From a virus, in the IMG/VR virus record IMGVR_UViG_3300025446_000004, positions 25,757-89,756 of that record: a stretch of 64,000 nucleotides of DNA; one strand, given 5' to 3'. The notes beneath the pieces were generated by a model. It was not told the DNA's origin and did not search any database. It worked only from the letters and a program-made list of their open reading frames with translations. The stretch's first letter is position 1, and each line of letters starts with the position of its first letter. This document shows positions 7,280-15,776 of the stretch, piece by piece. Made by a program: the position numbers and the translations under genes.

Positions 7280-7846
7280 ATGAATCAAACTCATTTCACG
7301 GCTGATGAGCATATCGGTCACAAAAATATAATTATTTACTGCAACCGCCCCTTTGCGGACATTCGTGAGATGCGCGATGAGATGATCCGTCGCCATAACG
7401 AAGTTGTCTCGGATGGTGATATAGTATATCATATCGGTGATATGTTTTGGCGTTTCAACAAGACAAAGGAAGTTTTAGACTACCTCTATTCACTCAACGG
7501 CACTCACCGATATGTTCTCGGGAACCATGAGGAAGCCATTCGAGACCTTTTCAATAAATATCCAGACTGTGAATTCTTTGGTCCCCTATTTGAGCGCGTG
7601 TACTTAAATGGGGTGTCTACGGGAACGCCGGGCGGCATTGTGCTTGACCACTATGCCGGACGCGTGTGGCAGAACAGCAGTCACGGCTCGTGGCAATTAT
7701 TTGGGCATAGTCACGCTGCACTACCTGACATTGGACTTTTACAAATGGATGTAGGAGTTGACGCCCACAACTTCTATCCTGTATCATTGGATCAAGTAAA
7801 AGCGATCATGGCAAAGAAAATGGAGAGCCAGAGTGAGCGACCCTGA
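7280..7846 (+). CDS. Calcineurin-like metallophosphoesterase
   Basis: 188 residues with the complete motif set: FTADEHIGHKN (DxH), GDIVYHIGDM (GDxxD-type), LGNHE and FGHSH. Such small phage phosphoesterases act on phosphodiesters or phosphoproteins; the substrate is unknown. Overlaps the next gene by 14 nt. Confidence 0.85.
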   Translation: MNQTHFTADEHIGHKNIIIYCNRPFADIREMRDEMIRRHNEVVSDGDIVYHIGDMFWRFNKTKEVLDYLYSLNGTHRYVLGNHEEAIRDLFNKYPDCEFFGPLFERVYLNGVSTGTPGGIVLDHYAGRVWQNSSHGSWQLFGHSHAALPDIGLLQMDVGVDAHNFYPVSLDQVKAIMAKKMESQSERP

Positions 7847-8621
7847 TAAAAATATATCCCACGTCTATGAAAAAGACGAGTCTCCTTGTGAGCACAAATG
7901 GTCGCTCTATCGCCCTAGAAACAGTGGTATTGTAAAACGCTGCCTAAAATGTGGCTACATTCTTATTGAAAAAACCCCATGTCAACATCCCAATGCTTAT
8001 TATATTGGCATCGATCCAGAGGCGCAGGGGCCAACATCTGTTTACCGGTGTGAATCATGTAGAGAAGATTTTAAAAAAGAAGGCTGTTGGCACTTACACC
8101 GCGCAATAGCACGGCGAGAGCTTGAAACCAACGCAGCAGGAGAACAACTATATTTATATTACGAAACATGTTTGGACTGTGGTGAGCGGCTTGTCAAAGC
8201 TCCGGAGCCGTATCAAGATAGTAACTGCACCAGTTGTCACCGCAGGGGCACAGTTCTATTCCATAGATTACCTAGTGGAAAAAACATTGCTCTATGTACG
8301 ATGTGCGGTAAATACACCGACTTGTCAGTAAACTCCCCGGCAGCTACCATTACCACAGCAGCCCAACAATTAAACGAACAAATGACCCGCAATCGGGCAG
8401 CTAGGGATTTACTCAGAGCCAGTTTGCCCACAGATACTTTACAAGAACAAAGAATAATGCAAGGAATTGTAAATACGCAATTAGAAGCTTTAGCTAGAAA
8501 TATGACCCCCGCATTTGCACGTAGCCAACCAAAAACCACGGCTATAGTTGTAAAAAGGGAAACCACAACTCTTGTTGTGTCTACCGACCAAAGACCGCGT
8601 AAGTTCATTTGGGACGCATAG
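7833..8621 (+). CDS. Zinc-ribbon-rich protein
   Basis: 262 residues with repeated CxxC pairs (CLKCG, CESC, CLDCG, CTSC, CTMCG) that should form several zinc ribbons in the first 160 residues, then a helical tail. GTG start with GGAG 7 nt upstream. Function unknown; nucleic-acid or protein binding is likely from the fold type. Confidence 0.65.
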   Translation: MSDPDKNISHVYEKDESPCEHKWSLYRPRNSGIVKRCLKCGYILIEKTPCQHPNAYYIGIDPEAQGPTSVYRCESCREDFKKEGCWHLHRAIARRELETNAAGEQLYLYYETCLDCGERLVKAPEPYQDSNCTSCHRRGTVLFHRLPSGKNIALCTMCGKYTDLSVNSPAATITTAAQQLNEQMTRNRAARDLLRASLPTDTLQEQRIMQGIVNTQLEALARNMTPAFARSQPKTTAIVVKRETTTLVVSTDQRPRKFIWDA

Positions 8622-8629
8622 GGGGAACA

Positions 8630-8897
8630 ATGGAGTATACTCAAAAACTTGATGTACTTTGTACCGAAGTACGAAATGAAGTCACACGTGCTGTATCTCT
8701 TCATGGCGGTATGAAAAGTCAGCACGAGGCTTATGCTGTAATCCTTGAAGAACTTGATGAGTTTTGGGATTTGGTGAAAATCAACCCAAAAAAAACTTCC
8801 ACCCGAGGAACAAGATAAACGGTTGGACGACATGCACGTTGAACTCATCCAAATCGCAGCTATGGCAATCCGAACGATCTATGATCTAGCATTATAG
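8630..8897 (+). pseudogene. MazG-like NTP pyrophosphohydrolase gene, frameshifted at an A8 run
   Basis: The reading frame from ATG 8630 (GGGGGA site) gives a MazG-type helix with EELDEFWDLVK and then derails after 63 residues. If one A of the run 8788-8795 is skipped, it continues as KKLPPEEQDKRLDDM and on to the TAG at 8895-8897, a natural-looking end directly before the next ribosome binding site. The full product would be about 88 residues. The shift may be a sequence error, a mutation or slippage on the A run. Confidence 0.65.
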
Positions 8898-8905
8898 GAG
8901 GAAGC

Positions 8906-9367
8906 ATGAAATCACAAACCCTGCTGCAATCATTCGTTACATACTGCCAAGACCATCCAGAGGAACGCTTCTGGCAAGCCTTGCGAAACTGGTCAAAGTG
9001 GAGTTTTATTGGTGTATCAAATGACTTGGTGAGTTGGCGAGATACAATGTTTTGGGAGGGCCGATCAAGCTTTATTGAGGGGATCGGACCGGACCAGAAA
9101 ATTAAAAGCCATAGGATTGACGTTCGACACGTCTGCGCTATCTGTGATAAGGTGTATGGAGAACATGAGGCATATAGCAACCGATGCACATATGGCCCAA
9201 AAAGTGCCGTGCTGAATGGAGTGAAATTTCTGGACACTGTGTTTGCTCCCAAGAAGGGGTGGGAACCACCGGCGGATGACTCTAATAAAATGTTAGTACA
9301 AGACAGGCTCCAAAGCAGACGTTATCAGGGTGACGAGCAAGAAAGTTCCGCAGAGAGGTTGAGCTAA
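8906..9367 (+). CDS. Conserved phage hypothetical protein
   Basis: 153 residues. The N-terminus (QDHPEERFWQALRNWS) is a pattern I know from small phage and prophage proteins of unknown role. One CAIC pair is present. AGGAGG site 6 nt before the start. Confidence 0.6.
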   Translation: MKSQTLLQSFVTYCQDHPEERFWQALRNWSKWSFIGVSNDLVSWRDTMFWEGRSSFIEGIGPDQKIKSHRIDVRHVCAICDKVYGEHEAYSNRCTYGPKSAVLNGVKFLDTVFAPKKGWEPPADDSNKMLVQDRLQSRRYQGDEQESSAERLS

Positions 9368-9597
9368 TGTATATATCTTGTTACCGAATTTACAAACTCC
9401 GTCCTGACATGAAACCTGTTTGCTGTGAATCGTGTCATACGGATGATGAAGAATTTGGTTATGATTTATGTGCAGTTGACGGTCCAGATGGATCAATTGG
9501 TGAACATACTGGTGGAGTTTGTTGTAGAATGTCGATGCAACTTGACGATAAACCCTTAACTGTTGAAGAATGGGAAAAACTGAAAACGGAGGAGTAA
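9367..9597 (+). CDS. Cys-rich small hypothetical protein
   Basis: 76 residues with CCESC and GVCCR, so possibly metal-binding, and an acidic C-terminus. Starts at the stop of the upstream gene and ends on the start of the next, so part of one translated chain. Confidence 0.55.
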   Translation: MYISCYRIYKLRPDMKPVCCESCHTDDEEFGYDLCAVDGPDGSIGEHTGGVCCRMSMQLDDKPLTVEEWEKLKTEE

Positions 9598-10073
9598 TGG
9601 CTAAAAAGAAATCATCCAAGCGTCCTATGAAGCCATACTGGACATTCGTGAACGACATTACATACTATCTAAAAGACCACTTCTACCTGCACTCGTGGAC
9701 TCTTCATGTTCTGCAAGTAAAGAACGACAAGACTAGCCAGAACGATACAAATGCCGAAGTGATTGCTAGCATGGGTAGTGATGATACCTATATGGACGCG
9801 ACTCTTAGTTTGTATCCTCTAGCAAAAAGAATGTGGAAAGAAAGGCGATGCAATTCCCTTGGACGTGCCATTGTACATGAATTCTGTCACGTCATAACCG
9901 ATCCTCTGTACAAGATTGCTTGTAACGGGATATGTCGCCGCGAAGGTCCGGGGCTGGAACATACGCGAGAGAATACGACACAACACATATGCAACATTGT
10001 CATGCCCGGCATCGACAAAAAAATCTTCTCTCCATATAAAAATATCAGGAGTAAACGACAATGCATACATTGA
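9597..10073 (+). CDS. HExxH metallopeptidase-like protein
   Basis: 158 residues from ATG 9597, chosen for its GGAGG site; it overlaps the previous stop. AIVHEFCHVI is an HExxH zinc motif; a following EHTRENTTQHICN helix could supply the third ligand. This resembles phage SprT/peptidase-like proteins. Second HExxH protein in the window (see 5095). Confidence 0.6.
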   Translation: MAKKKSSKRPMKPYWTFVNDITYYLKDHFYLHSWTLHVLQVKNDKTSQNDTNAEVIASMGSDDTYMDATLSLYPLAKRMWKERRCNSLGRAIVHEFCHVITDPLYKIACNGICRREGPGLEHTRENTTQHICNIVMPGIDKKIFSPYKNIRSKRQCIH

Positions 10074-10324
10074 CAACGGACCAGAAAATGACAATTCGTA
10101 GAAATGCACAGCGAGCCATTGACGAATGCGACTATCGGGCATTCAGAAACAGTCTGTTATCCCCAGAGCAGATTGTCGCCCTGCTGGATGAAACAGAGGC
10201 CATAAGGAATCGTCTCTCGACCATCTACCGGGAAGATTCCTATGAAGTCAGGCGACAAGCCAATCCACCTATAATGATCTCAGCCGTATCTGCTAGACGT
10301 AAGGCGATGCAATACCCATTGTAA
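10061..10324 (+). CDS. Small hypothetical protein
   Basis: 87 residues, charged and mostly helical by composition. The start has an AGGAG site within the end of the preceding gene, with a 13-nt overlap. Confidence 0.5.
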   Translation: MHTLTTDQKMTIRRNAQRAIDECDYRAFRNSLLSPEQIVALLDETEAIRNRLSTIYREDSYEVRRQANPPIMISAVSARRKAMQYPL

Positions 10325-10326
10325 TA

Positions 10327-10346
10327 AAAGATAAAAATATATTGGA
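10327..10346 (+). promoter_or_regulatory. AT-rich GATAAAAATATAT motif (candidate phage promoter element)
   Basis: The same motif in near-identical form occurs at about 7845, 11555, 11805, 13214, 16187, 18846 and 24932. Here it lies 40 bp before a gene with an AGGAGG site, a fitting place for a T4-late-like TATAAATA promoter box. Role inferred only. Confidence 0.25.
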
Positions 10347-10370
10347 ACTAAAGGACAAGGAGGAACCACA

Positions 10371-10574
10371 ATGGTAAAGTATTCATTCAGACATACACAT
10401 GGTTGGATCGTAAAAGTATTGTGGGAAGAAATCATCCAATCAAGTAACGATATATTGTTATTGAAACAAATGGCAATCGATGGCAACGACAAATTGCAAG
10501 TAGTCATCATCAACATGCAGGACCGCCGGGAGAGGATGCTAAATCTCTACGACTTCTTTACACCAAAGGATTAG
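10371..10574 (+). CDS. Small hypothetical protein
   Basis: 67 residues without a recognised domain. Ribosome binding site AAGGAGG 8 nt upstream. It is the last gene before a terminator and the non-coding parS region. Confidence 0.55.
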   Translation: MVKYSFRHTHGWIVKVLWEEIIQSSNDILLLKQMAIDGNDKLQVVIINMQDRRERMLNLYDFFTPKD

Positions 10575-10600
10575 TTCAAGAAGTGCCATTTGAAATAACT

Positions 10601-10640
10601 CCTGCACAATAACTCGCCCAAAGTTATCGTGCAGGTTTTG
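10601..10640 (+). terminator. Rho-independent terminator
   Basis: CCTGCAC-A-ATAACT pairs with AGTTAT-C-GTGCAGG (one mismatch), followed by TTTTG. Closes the 1.9-10.6 kb rightward block. Confidence 0.8.
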
Positions 10641-10808
10641 TGTATTCACAAAATTTATATTAGAACACTTCTAATAACATTATATTGAAGTGACCCCCTT
10701 TTCCGCATATCTCCAACCGGCCCCCTGACACCCTTCCAGCCTTGACACAAGCCCTTTATATCCCCATAGGCTTGACACTACCCCGTTAAGACCCCCTTCC
10801 TATACCAA

Positions 10809-10824
10809 TGTTCCACGTGGAACA
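10809..10824. promoter_or_regulatory. parS: parS-type centromere site (ParB binding)
   Basis: TGTTCCACGTGGAACA is a 16-bp perfect palindrome matching the bacterial chromosomal parS consensus that ParB proteins bind. A separate half-site GTGAAACA follows at 10829-10836. No parA or parB gene is in the window, so the host ParB is the likely partner (inference). Confidence 0.8.
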
Positions 10825-10836
10825 CAGTGTGAAACA

Positions 10837-11279
10837 TTTGATTCCATTGGGAGCGTCTGTGTTTCATGCTGCCATGCCGGGATAGCTGCGCACGCTGTTA
10901 ATTATTACAACGCGCTGGATTAGTGGGGTATCCGATTTTGGCCACACCAGCAAAAGCTGACGAACGCATACCCCTGTGGGGTCTGGCGGCACGGTCGGCC
11001 CGGTACTTCTTAACCACCCTATAACCCCTGTAAAATCTTATACATGCGCCATGTAAACGGTTACAATGTTTCTGGGTTGCAACCTTTTACCGTTGGAATT
11101 CTGCGGCATCCGGTTTGTAACTCGTTTGGTTTTAATGGGATGGTCGCAATGTAAACAAAATCACATAATGTTGACAAATGGTCACAGGTTATCAACTAAT
11201 AAATTAGTTGATGGTTTGGAAACAAGATTGTGTGACGTGGCGCATAGTAAACGACAGGATACGGCCCATTTAATCTTTA
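10837..11279. other. Non-coding stretch between parS and the repeat tract
   Basis: No supported ORF. It contains a GTAAACGGTTAC palindrome (11053-11064) related to the iterons at 12.4 and 19.0 kb, and the promoter-palindrome at 11171. This is the leading part of a candidate origin/partition region. Confidence 0.4.
11171..11212 (+). promoter_or_regulatory. Promoter-like site overlapped by a perfect palindrome
   Basis: TTGACA (11171-11176) with an 18-bp spacer to ACTAAT (11195-11200). ATCAACTAAT-AA-ATTAGTTGAT (11191-11212) covers the -10 and start, as an operator would. No gene follows for 1.5 kb, so the transcript, if made, would be non-coding. Confidence 0.45.
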
Positions 11280-12640
11280 CATCCGTTCCCCTATTGAACT
11301 CGGTCCGTTCCGGGGTTCGCATCCGGCCCGGTTCTATTGCGGCCCGTTGCCGGTGTTCCTATAGTTGCTTGTGTCGATGTTCCCCGGCCCGTTTGGAGTC
11401 AACATCTGGCGGCCCGGTCGCCGGTGTTCTCGGTTGTCATGCTGCTACGTTGACCGGTTTGATTAGTTTGACCAGCGTCCCATTGCCGGGGTTATATGGT
11501 CTCAAGGTTCTATGGGGGGGTCACTGTCAATTGCCCGGCTTGGACCATTGCCGATAAAAATATAGTGGAACTCGCACAGGGCGATTTAAGCGGTTCGGAT
11601 CATTGCCGGGGTAATTCCCCATACCTGTGGTTAATACGGGCGCAGAGTGGCCCGGTTCTATTGCGGCCCGGTCGCCGGTTGCATGGCGGCCCGGTTGCTA
11701 TGCTGGCATTGACCGGCAGCCCCTTGGTTCGGGGTTACTAGGGTTCTATGGTTAAGGTATAAGGTCGAAGTCAATTGCTCGGCTCGGCCCGATCCGTTGC
11801 CGATAAAAATATATTGAAACTAACGCAACGTGATTTTACCGGCGGCCCGGTTCCACGGTTGACCAATTGACCGATTGACCGGCGGCCCATATCAGGCGGC
11901 CCGGTTGCCGGATCATTGCCGGATTACTGCGGCCCGTTACGCTCGCGGTTGTCGGTTTAATCTGGCGGCCCATTGCCGGGGTTGTTAGGTATAAGGGAAC
12001 GTGAGCTAAACGGGCCGGGCCGGATCATTCCCGATAACTTTATATCGTAACTCACTGCAAGGCGATTTAAACGACCTGTACCGTTGCCGGGGATCATTCC
12101 ATACTGGCGGCCCATTGAACGCATGGCGGCCCGGTTCTGATCACTGGCGGCCCGTTGTAATTGGCGGCCCGGTTCCTGGGTTGCGTTATCGGTTGCTGAT
12201 CATTTGGAGCAACCGGCGGCCCGTGGTTCTAATATTTTTTTCGTGGAATTCAACCGCTAGCACGTACAATGCCAAACGGCCCAATGTACTGTGAAAATTC
12301 CGAACGAAAGTAATACCGCTAAAATATGGCTCGGCGGCCCGGTTCGCATTGTAATGTTATAAATAAATCGCTTTACTTGCGGTTTTGTAAACGATTACAT
12401 TTCAGCCAATTAGTAAAGCGATTTACTAGCGGCTCTGTATGTCCTTGATTCTATTAACTAAATCGCTTTACAATCGCTTGCAAGCTAAATCAATTTACCT
12501 TGCCCGGTGTTGATCCGATTTTGAAAAATGAGGTGACCGGTCAACTCACGGCCCGGCGGCCCGTCTAGCGCGAAATACAGTTTCCCATATCAGGCGAATA
12601 TTAAGAGAATATTTGCGGCCCACAGTTGGCCTGCGACTCG
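11280..12640. repeat. GGCGGCCC short-repeat tract, left arm
   Basis: About 13 copies of GGCGGCCC (usually followed by GGTT, GTT or ATT) at irregular spacing of about 15-280 bp, mixed with CCGTTGCCGG, CATTGCCGG and GATCATTGCCGG words and two GATAAAAATATA motifs (11555, 11805). Open frames here consist of repeat words and lack ribosome binding sites. The repeat word is absent outside the 11.3-19.45 kb island as far as I can see. Confidence 0.75.
12364..12498. repeat. Palindromic iterons, left cluster
   Basis: TAAATCGCTTTAC (12364), GTAAACGATTAC (12387), GTAAAGCGATTTAC (12413-12426), TAAATCGCTTTAC (12459) and TAAATCAATTTAC (12486): five related sites in 135 bp. They share GTAAA/TTTAC half-sites, as expected for binding of a dimeric regulator or replication initiator. 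Confidence 0.7.
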
Positions 12641-12731
12641 TATTTTGCTATTACTTTAGTTTTCTTCAATTCTTTTATTGTGTTGTAATTTTGTTCGAGC
12701 TAGCCGCATAATCAAGGGGAAAGGGGAAAAA

Positions 12732-12929
12732 ATGGAAACATACTTCATTGTCATGGCCCTGTTAGCAACCGTGGTTCTAATGTTGGCCGGTCTTGTATGG
12801 CTCAATCATTGTCACCATAAAGCAACCATGATCTGTTTACTCATGCTCGTGTGTTGCTTTTTTCCGCCATTCCTTATCGTGGCTATTTTGATCGTGATGT
12901 GCGGTCAAGGAAAGGGGGAACCCCAATGA
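12732..12929 (+). CDS. Small membrane protein
   Basis: 65 residues with two hydrophobic segments (FIVMALLATVVLMLAGLVW and MICLLMLVCCFFPPFLIVAI) joined by a His-rich turn. AAGGGG site before ATG 12732; an upstream in-frame ATG at 12678 lacks one. First gene of the island operon. Holin-like in size, function unknown. Confidence 0.65.
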   Translation: METYFIVMALLATVVLMLAGLVWLNHCHHKATMICLLMLVCCFFPPFLIVAILIVMCGQGKGEPQ

Positions 12930-13216
12930 TGTACAAAGTGAACCTCAAGGGTTACAACGGCAACCGCAATAAATCAGTTCTGGTGTTAGCTCCCGATAAA
13001 AATGCAGCGATTAGCATCGCCTTACACGAGTCTGGTTTTTTCAGTGTCGAATCCGTTCAACCGGAACCGGTCGAATTTGGTTTTGACTATAAGCATCAAG
13101 CTTGGGTCCGAAACAACCGATACGTTGGATGCGGCCACACGAACCGGCCCACGTGCGGTTGCTTTGGCTCACTTCATGCCGGGGAACCGGTTCGGGCCGA
13201 TGCGGAGTTTAAGTAA
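12926..13216 (+). CDS. Hypothetical island protein
   Basis: 96 residues. The N-terminus reads as a β-rich fold, and the C-terminus has CGHTNRPTCGC, possibly metal-binding. ATGA overlap with the upstream gene and a GGGGG site. Codons favour CCGG words like the rest of the island. Confidence 0.6.
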   Translation: MMYKVNLKGYNGNRNKSVLVLAPDKNAAISIALHESGFFSVESVQPEPVEFGFDYKHQAWVRNNRYVGCGHTNRPTCGCFGSLHAGEPVRADAEFK

Positions 13217-13222
13217 AAATAT

Positions 13223-13402
13223 ATGGAAACTGCATTGCACCTTGACAGAATACCGGCAAACGTTTGGCGCGAGTACGTGCAAGCGATACAGCGCACCGGG
13301 TTAACTCATCCGCTCAATGTCGCACTTGACCGGTTGCAGTTTTTATTTTCACTTTCCCCGGTTGACGTGGAAAAATATTTTCAAGAGAGGAGGAGCGCAT
13401 GA
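13223..13402 (+). CDS. Small hypothetical protein (59 aa)
   Basis: Starts METALHLDRIPANVW and ends QERRSA, with its TGA overlapping the ATG of the next gene. The coupled end supports it; the ribosome binding site is weak, and an AAAAATATAT motif lies immediately upstream. Function unknown. Confidence 0.5.
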   Translation: METALHLDRIPANVWREYVQAIQRTGLTHPLNVALDRLQFLFSLSPVDVEKYFQERRSA

Positions 13403-13497
13403 TCCAAATGGTAGAAAGCTTTTTCCTGCTTTACACCGCGGCAGTGAGCGTGGTGTTGATCCTTGGCGCAATAGCTGTCAAGAACTCGGACCGATAA
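13399..13497 (+). CDS. Single-span membrane peptide (32 aa)
   Basis: MIQMVESFFLLYTAAVSVVL then ILGAIAVKNSDR: one transmembrane helix. GAGAGGAGGAG site a few bases upstream and ATGA overlap with the previous gene. Confidence 0.6.
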   Translation: MIQMVESFFLLYTAAVSVVLILGAIAVKNSDR

Positions 13498-13527
13498 CGC
13501 AACACTAACCAGAAAGGAAAAACTCGA

Positions 13528-13773
13528 ATGTTTAATCTTTACAAATTCGTGTTTGTTTCAAAATCGCATGACGGAAAAAGGGCCGAAATACGGCGAGTAA
13601 ACAAGTACACCGGCGCAACGAAAACTTTCCACGGTGTGAAATGCGGAGACGGGTTCCAAATCATTACCGGTTCGCGTGGTTTTTTTGACAACGGAAAAAC
13701 GGTAACACTTCCGGTTTACACCTTGCTTAAGGCGAGCGAAATTGAATCGTCCCCGGCAACCGAAACGTTGTAA
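13528..13773 (+). CDS. Hypothetical island protein
   Basis: 81 residues, basic N-terminal half and β-rich pattern; not recognised. AGAAAGG site. Confidence 0.55.
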   Translation: MFNLYKFVFVSKSHDGKRAEIRRVNKYTGATKTFHGVKCGDGFQIITGSRGFFDNGKTVTLPVYTLLKASEIESSPATETL

Positions 13774-13802
13774 TAACATTTTCAAGAAAGTGTATCAAAG
13801 CA

Positions 13803-13964
13803 ATGCAAAGTTTAGTTATTGGACGTGCCAGCGATTGTGACTGTAACTTGTGCCGTGGGTATGGCTGGCACATTTTCGCACCTTGGACAGTCCGAATGTG
13901 GCATAAGGTTTCCCGATTTTTCATTGAGAGTTATCAACAACATTTCAACCAGAAACGAGGATGA
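13803..13964 (+). CDS. Possible small Cys-containing protein (53 aa)
   Basis: Frame MQSLVIGRASDCDCNLCRGY ... NQKRG, with CDCNLC as a possible metal site. It fills the gap between two island genes and ends 5 nt before the next start. The ribosome binding site (AAGAAAG) is distant, so support is moderate. Confidence 0.4.
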   Translation: MQSLVIGRASDCDCNLCRGYGWHIFAPWTVRMWHKVSRFFIESYQQHFNQKRG

Positions 13965-13968
13965 AAAA

Positions 13969-14184
13969 ATGATTGTCACGGAAACAATATCCTATAGGGT
14001 CTCAGGTATAGGGAAAACGTGGGAGGGGTTTAACATCACTTTTTCTCGTGAGTTTGACTATTTTCCGAGTTTGGATAATGTTCTCAAAACAACCGGAGAC
14101 TTTGAGACAATTGATCATATTAAGGTGCATTGCGTGCACACTGTAACGTGTGAAGAAACCACTAAGTGTGCATTGGCTTTGTAA
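13969..14184 (+). CDS. Hypothetical island protein
   Basis: 71 residues from ATG 13969, chosen for its GAGG site (the ATG at 13961 gives an immediate stop). β-rich, ends CVHTVTCEETTKCALAL. Not recognised. Confidence 0.5.
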   Translation: MIVTETISYRVSGIGKTWEGFNITFSREFDYFPSLDNVLKTTGDFETIDHIKVHCVHTVTCEETTKCALAL

Positions 14185-14221
14185 ATATTATGAATTCAAC
14201 CCGAAACGAGGATTTTGACCT

Positions 14222-15772
14222 ATGGATTTTGTAACGCAATACCGGGCGGCCCGGCGAGTATCAACACCGCTGCTAGTCGTCCGCACATTTGACAGTAATT
14301 CAACCATCCGAACGATACGCGCAACTATCGGGGAAAAAATTGAGGATGTTGCGCTTATTCGTTGGGATATTTGCCACGGTTGCGAACCATTAACCAAACG
14401 GGCCGGGATCGAATTAAACGAAATGCTAGCGGGGGAAGAACCCGATATTACCCTGTCACTAGAAAACACTTTGAGGCTAGCAGAAAAACAGGCACACTCT
14501 GACCAGTCAACCATGGTCACATTGTTTATTTGTAACGCTCATTTGTTCTGGCGTGATAATCCGCAAGTGATTCAAGGAATTTGGAATTTGCGCGATCTTT
14601 ACAAGTCAAACGCTAACATGCTGGTGTTACTTACTTCCCCCGGTCAAACGGTACCGGCAGAATTGTCGAACGATGTTCTTGTGTTAGATGAACCGCTCCC
14701 CACACGTTCCGAACTCGGAAAAATCATTACTGATACTTTCCACTTTGCAAAATGGACTGCCCCAACTGGTGACCCACTAGAGCGGGCAGTTGATGCATTA
14801 GTGGGAGTGCCGGCTTTCGCAGCAGAGCAAAGTACCGCGATGAGTCTTGAAAGCAAAACTCAAGATTTAAATCTAAGCTCACTGTGGCAACACAAGCGAA
14901 CTATTATTGCTCAGACTCCGGGGTTATCGTTATTTGACGGCGACGATACGCTTGACAACATCGGAGGATTGGACAGTATCAAGTCATTCATTAGTTGTTT
15001 AATGAATGGGAAGCTTCCCCCGGCAGTGATCCTGTTTTCAGATGAAATTGAAAAAGGGTATGCCGGTACCGGAACCGATTTGAGCGGCACTAAAACGGAA
15101 TTGACCGGCGGCACACTCACATGGACTGAGGAAAAAGGAATTGACGGTATCCTATTACTTGGAGTACCCGGTGTGGGAAAATCGGCAATTATTAAGGCCA
15201 TGGGTGGAACGTACAATCGGCCCGTTATCGGGTTCGATGTTGGAGCAATGCAGGGTTCGCTCGTGGGTCAATCAGGCGCAAACTTCCGCACTGCTACAAA
15301 AACGGTTGACGCAATTTCGGACGGAAAAATCCTGTGGGTCGCAACATGTAACAGTGTTAATGCACTGCCTCCGGAGTTACGCTCACGATTCAAATTAGGC
15401 ACTTTCTTTTTTGATGTTCCAACTGAAACGGAACGGGCCGCGATTTGGAACATATACCGGGCAAAGTATGAAATACCGACGAATGATCCTACTCCGGATT
15501 GTACGGGGTGGACAGGCCGCGAAATTCGAGAGTGTGCATATAAGGCATACAGGTTTGGTATCACACTCAAGGAGGCGGCCCGGTACGTTGTTCCGGTAAC
15601 CATTTCGAGTAAAGAACAAATTCAAGGCTTGAGGCTAGCAAGCTCTGGGAAGTATCTTTCGGCTAGTTACCCCGGTCTGTTCAATTGCCGGGGAGAGTTA
15701 CCAGCAGCGAACATTGCAACCGTACCGGTTCTCCGTGCGGCCCGGTCACTCCAATTTGATGAGGAAAGGTAA
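14222..15772 (+). CDS. AAA+ ATPase of the Ycf46-like type with permuted motif order
   Basis: 516 residues. The AAA+ core follows NIGGLDSIKSF (about 243). The Walker B-like segment VILFSDEIEKGYAG and its downstream LTGGTLTWTEEK (about 268-305) come before the Walker A GVPGVGKS (314-321). Then DVGAMQGSLVGQS, sensor-1 ILWVATCNSV (about 370) and PPELRSRF follow. In ordinary Ycf46/AAA proteins Walker A comes first. The N-terminal 240 residues look like a degenerate ATPase-like domain. It should power remodelling of a partner; neighbouring DUF1257, DUF2997 and radical-SAM genes suggest a shared complex. GAGG site 8 nt before the start. Confidence 0.8.
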   Translation: MDFVTQYRAARRVSTPLLVVRTFDSNSTIRTIRATIGEKIEDVALIRWDICHGCEPLTKRAGIELNEMLAGEEPDITLSLENTLRLAEKQAHSDQSTMVTLFICNAHLFWRDNPQVIQGIWNLRDLYKSNANMLVLLTSPGQTVPAELSNDVLVLDEPLPTRSELGKIITDTFHFAKWTAPTGDPLERAVDALVGVPAFAAEQSTAMSLESKTQDLNLSSLWQHKRTIIAQTPGLSLFDGDDTLDNIGGLDSIKSFISCLMNGKLPPAVILFSDEIEKGYAGTGTDLSGTKTELTGGTLTWTEEKGIDGILLLGVPGVGKSAIIKAMGGTYNRPVIGFDVGAMQGSLVGQSGANFRTATKTVDAISDGKILWVATCNSVNALPPELRSRFKLGTFFFDVPTETERAAIWNIYRAKYEIPTNDPTPDCTGWTGREIRECAYKAYRFGITLKEAARYVVPVTISSKEQIQGLRLASSGKYLSASYPGLFNCRGELPAANIATVPVLRAARSLQFDEER

Positions 15773-15776
15773 ACCG

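Noticed and set aside
11066-11741. Open frames of 163 and 81 codons in the repeat tract
   Set aside because: They consist of translated GGCGGCCC-type words, have no ribosome binding site and overlap the repeats and palindromes.
11280-12640. CRISPR array
   Set aside because: The repeat is only 8 bp, spacing is irregular and there are no uniform spacers or cas genes.
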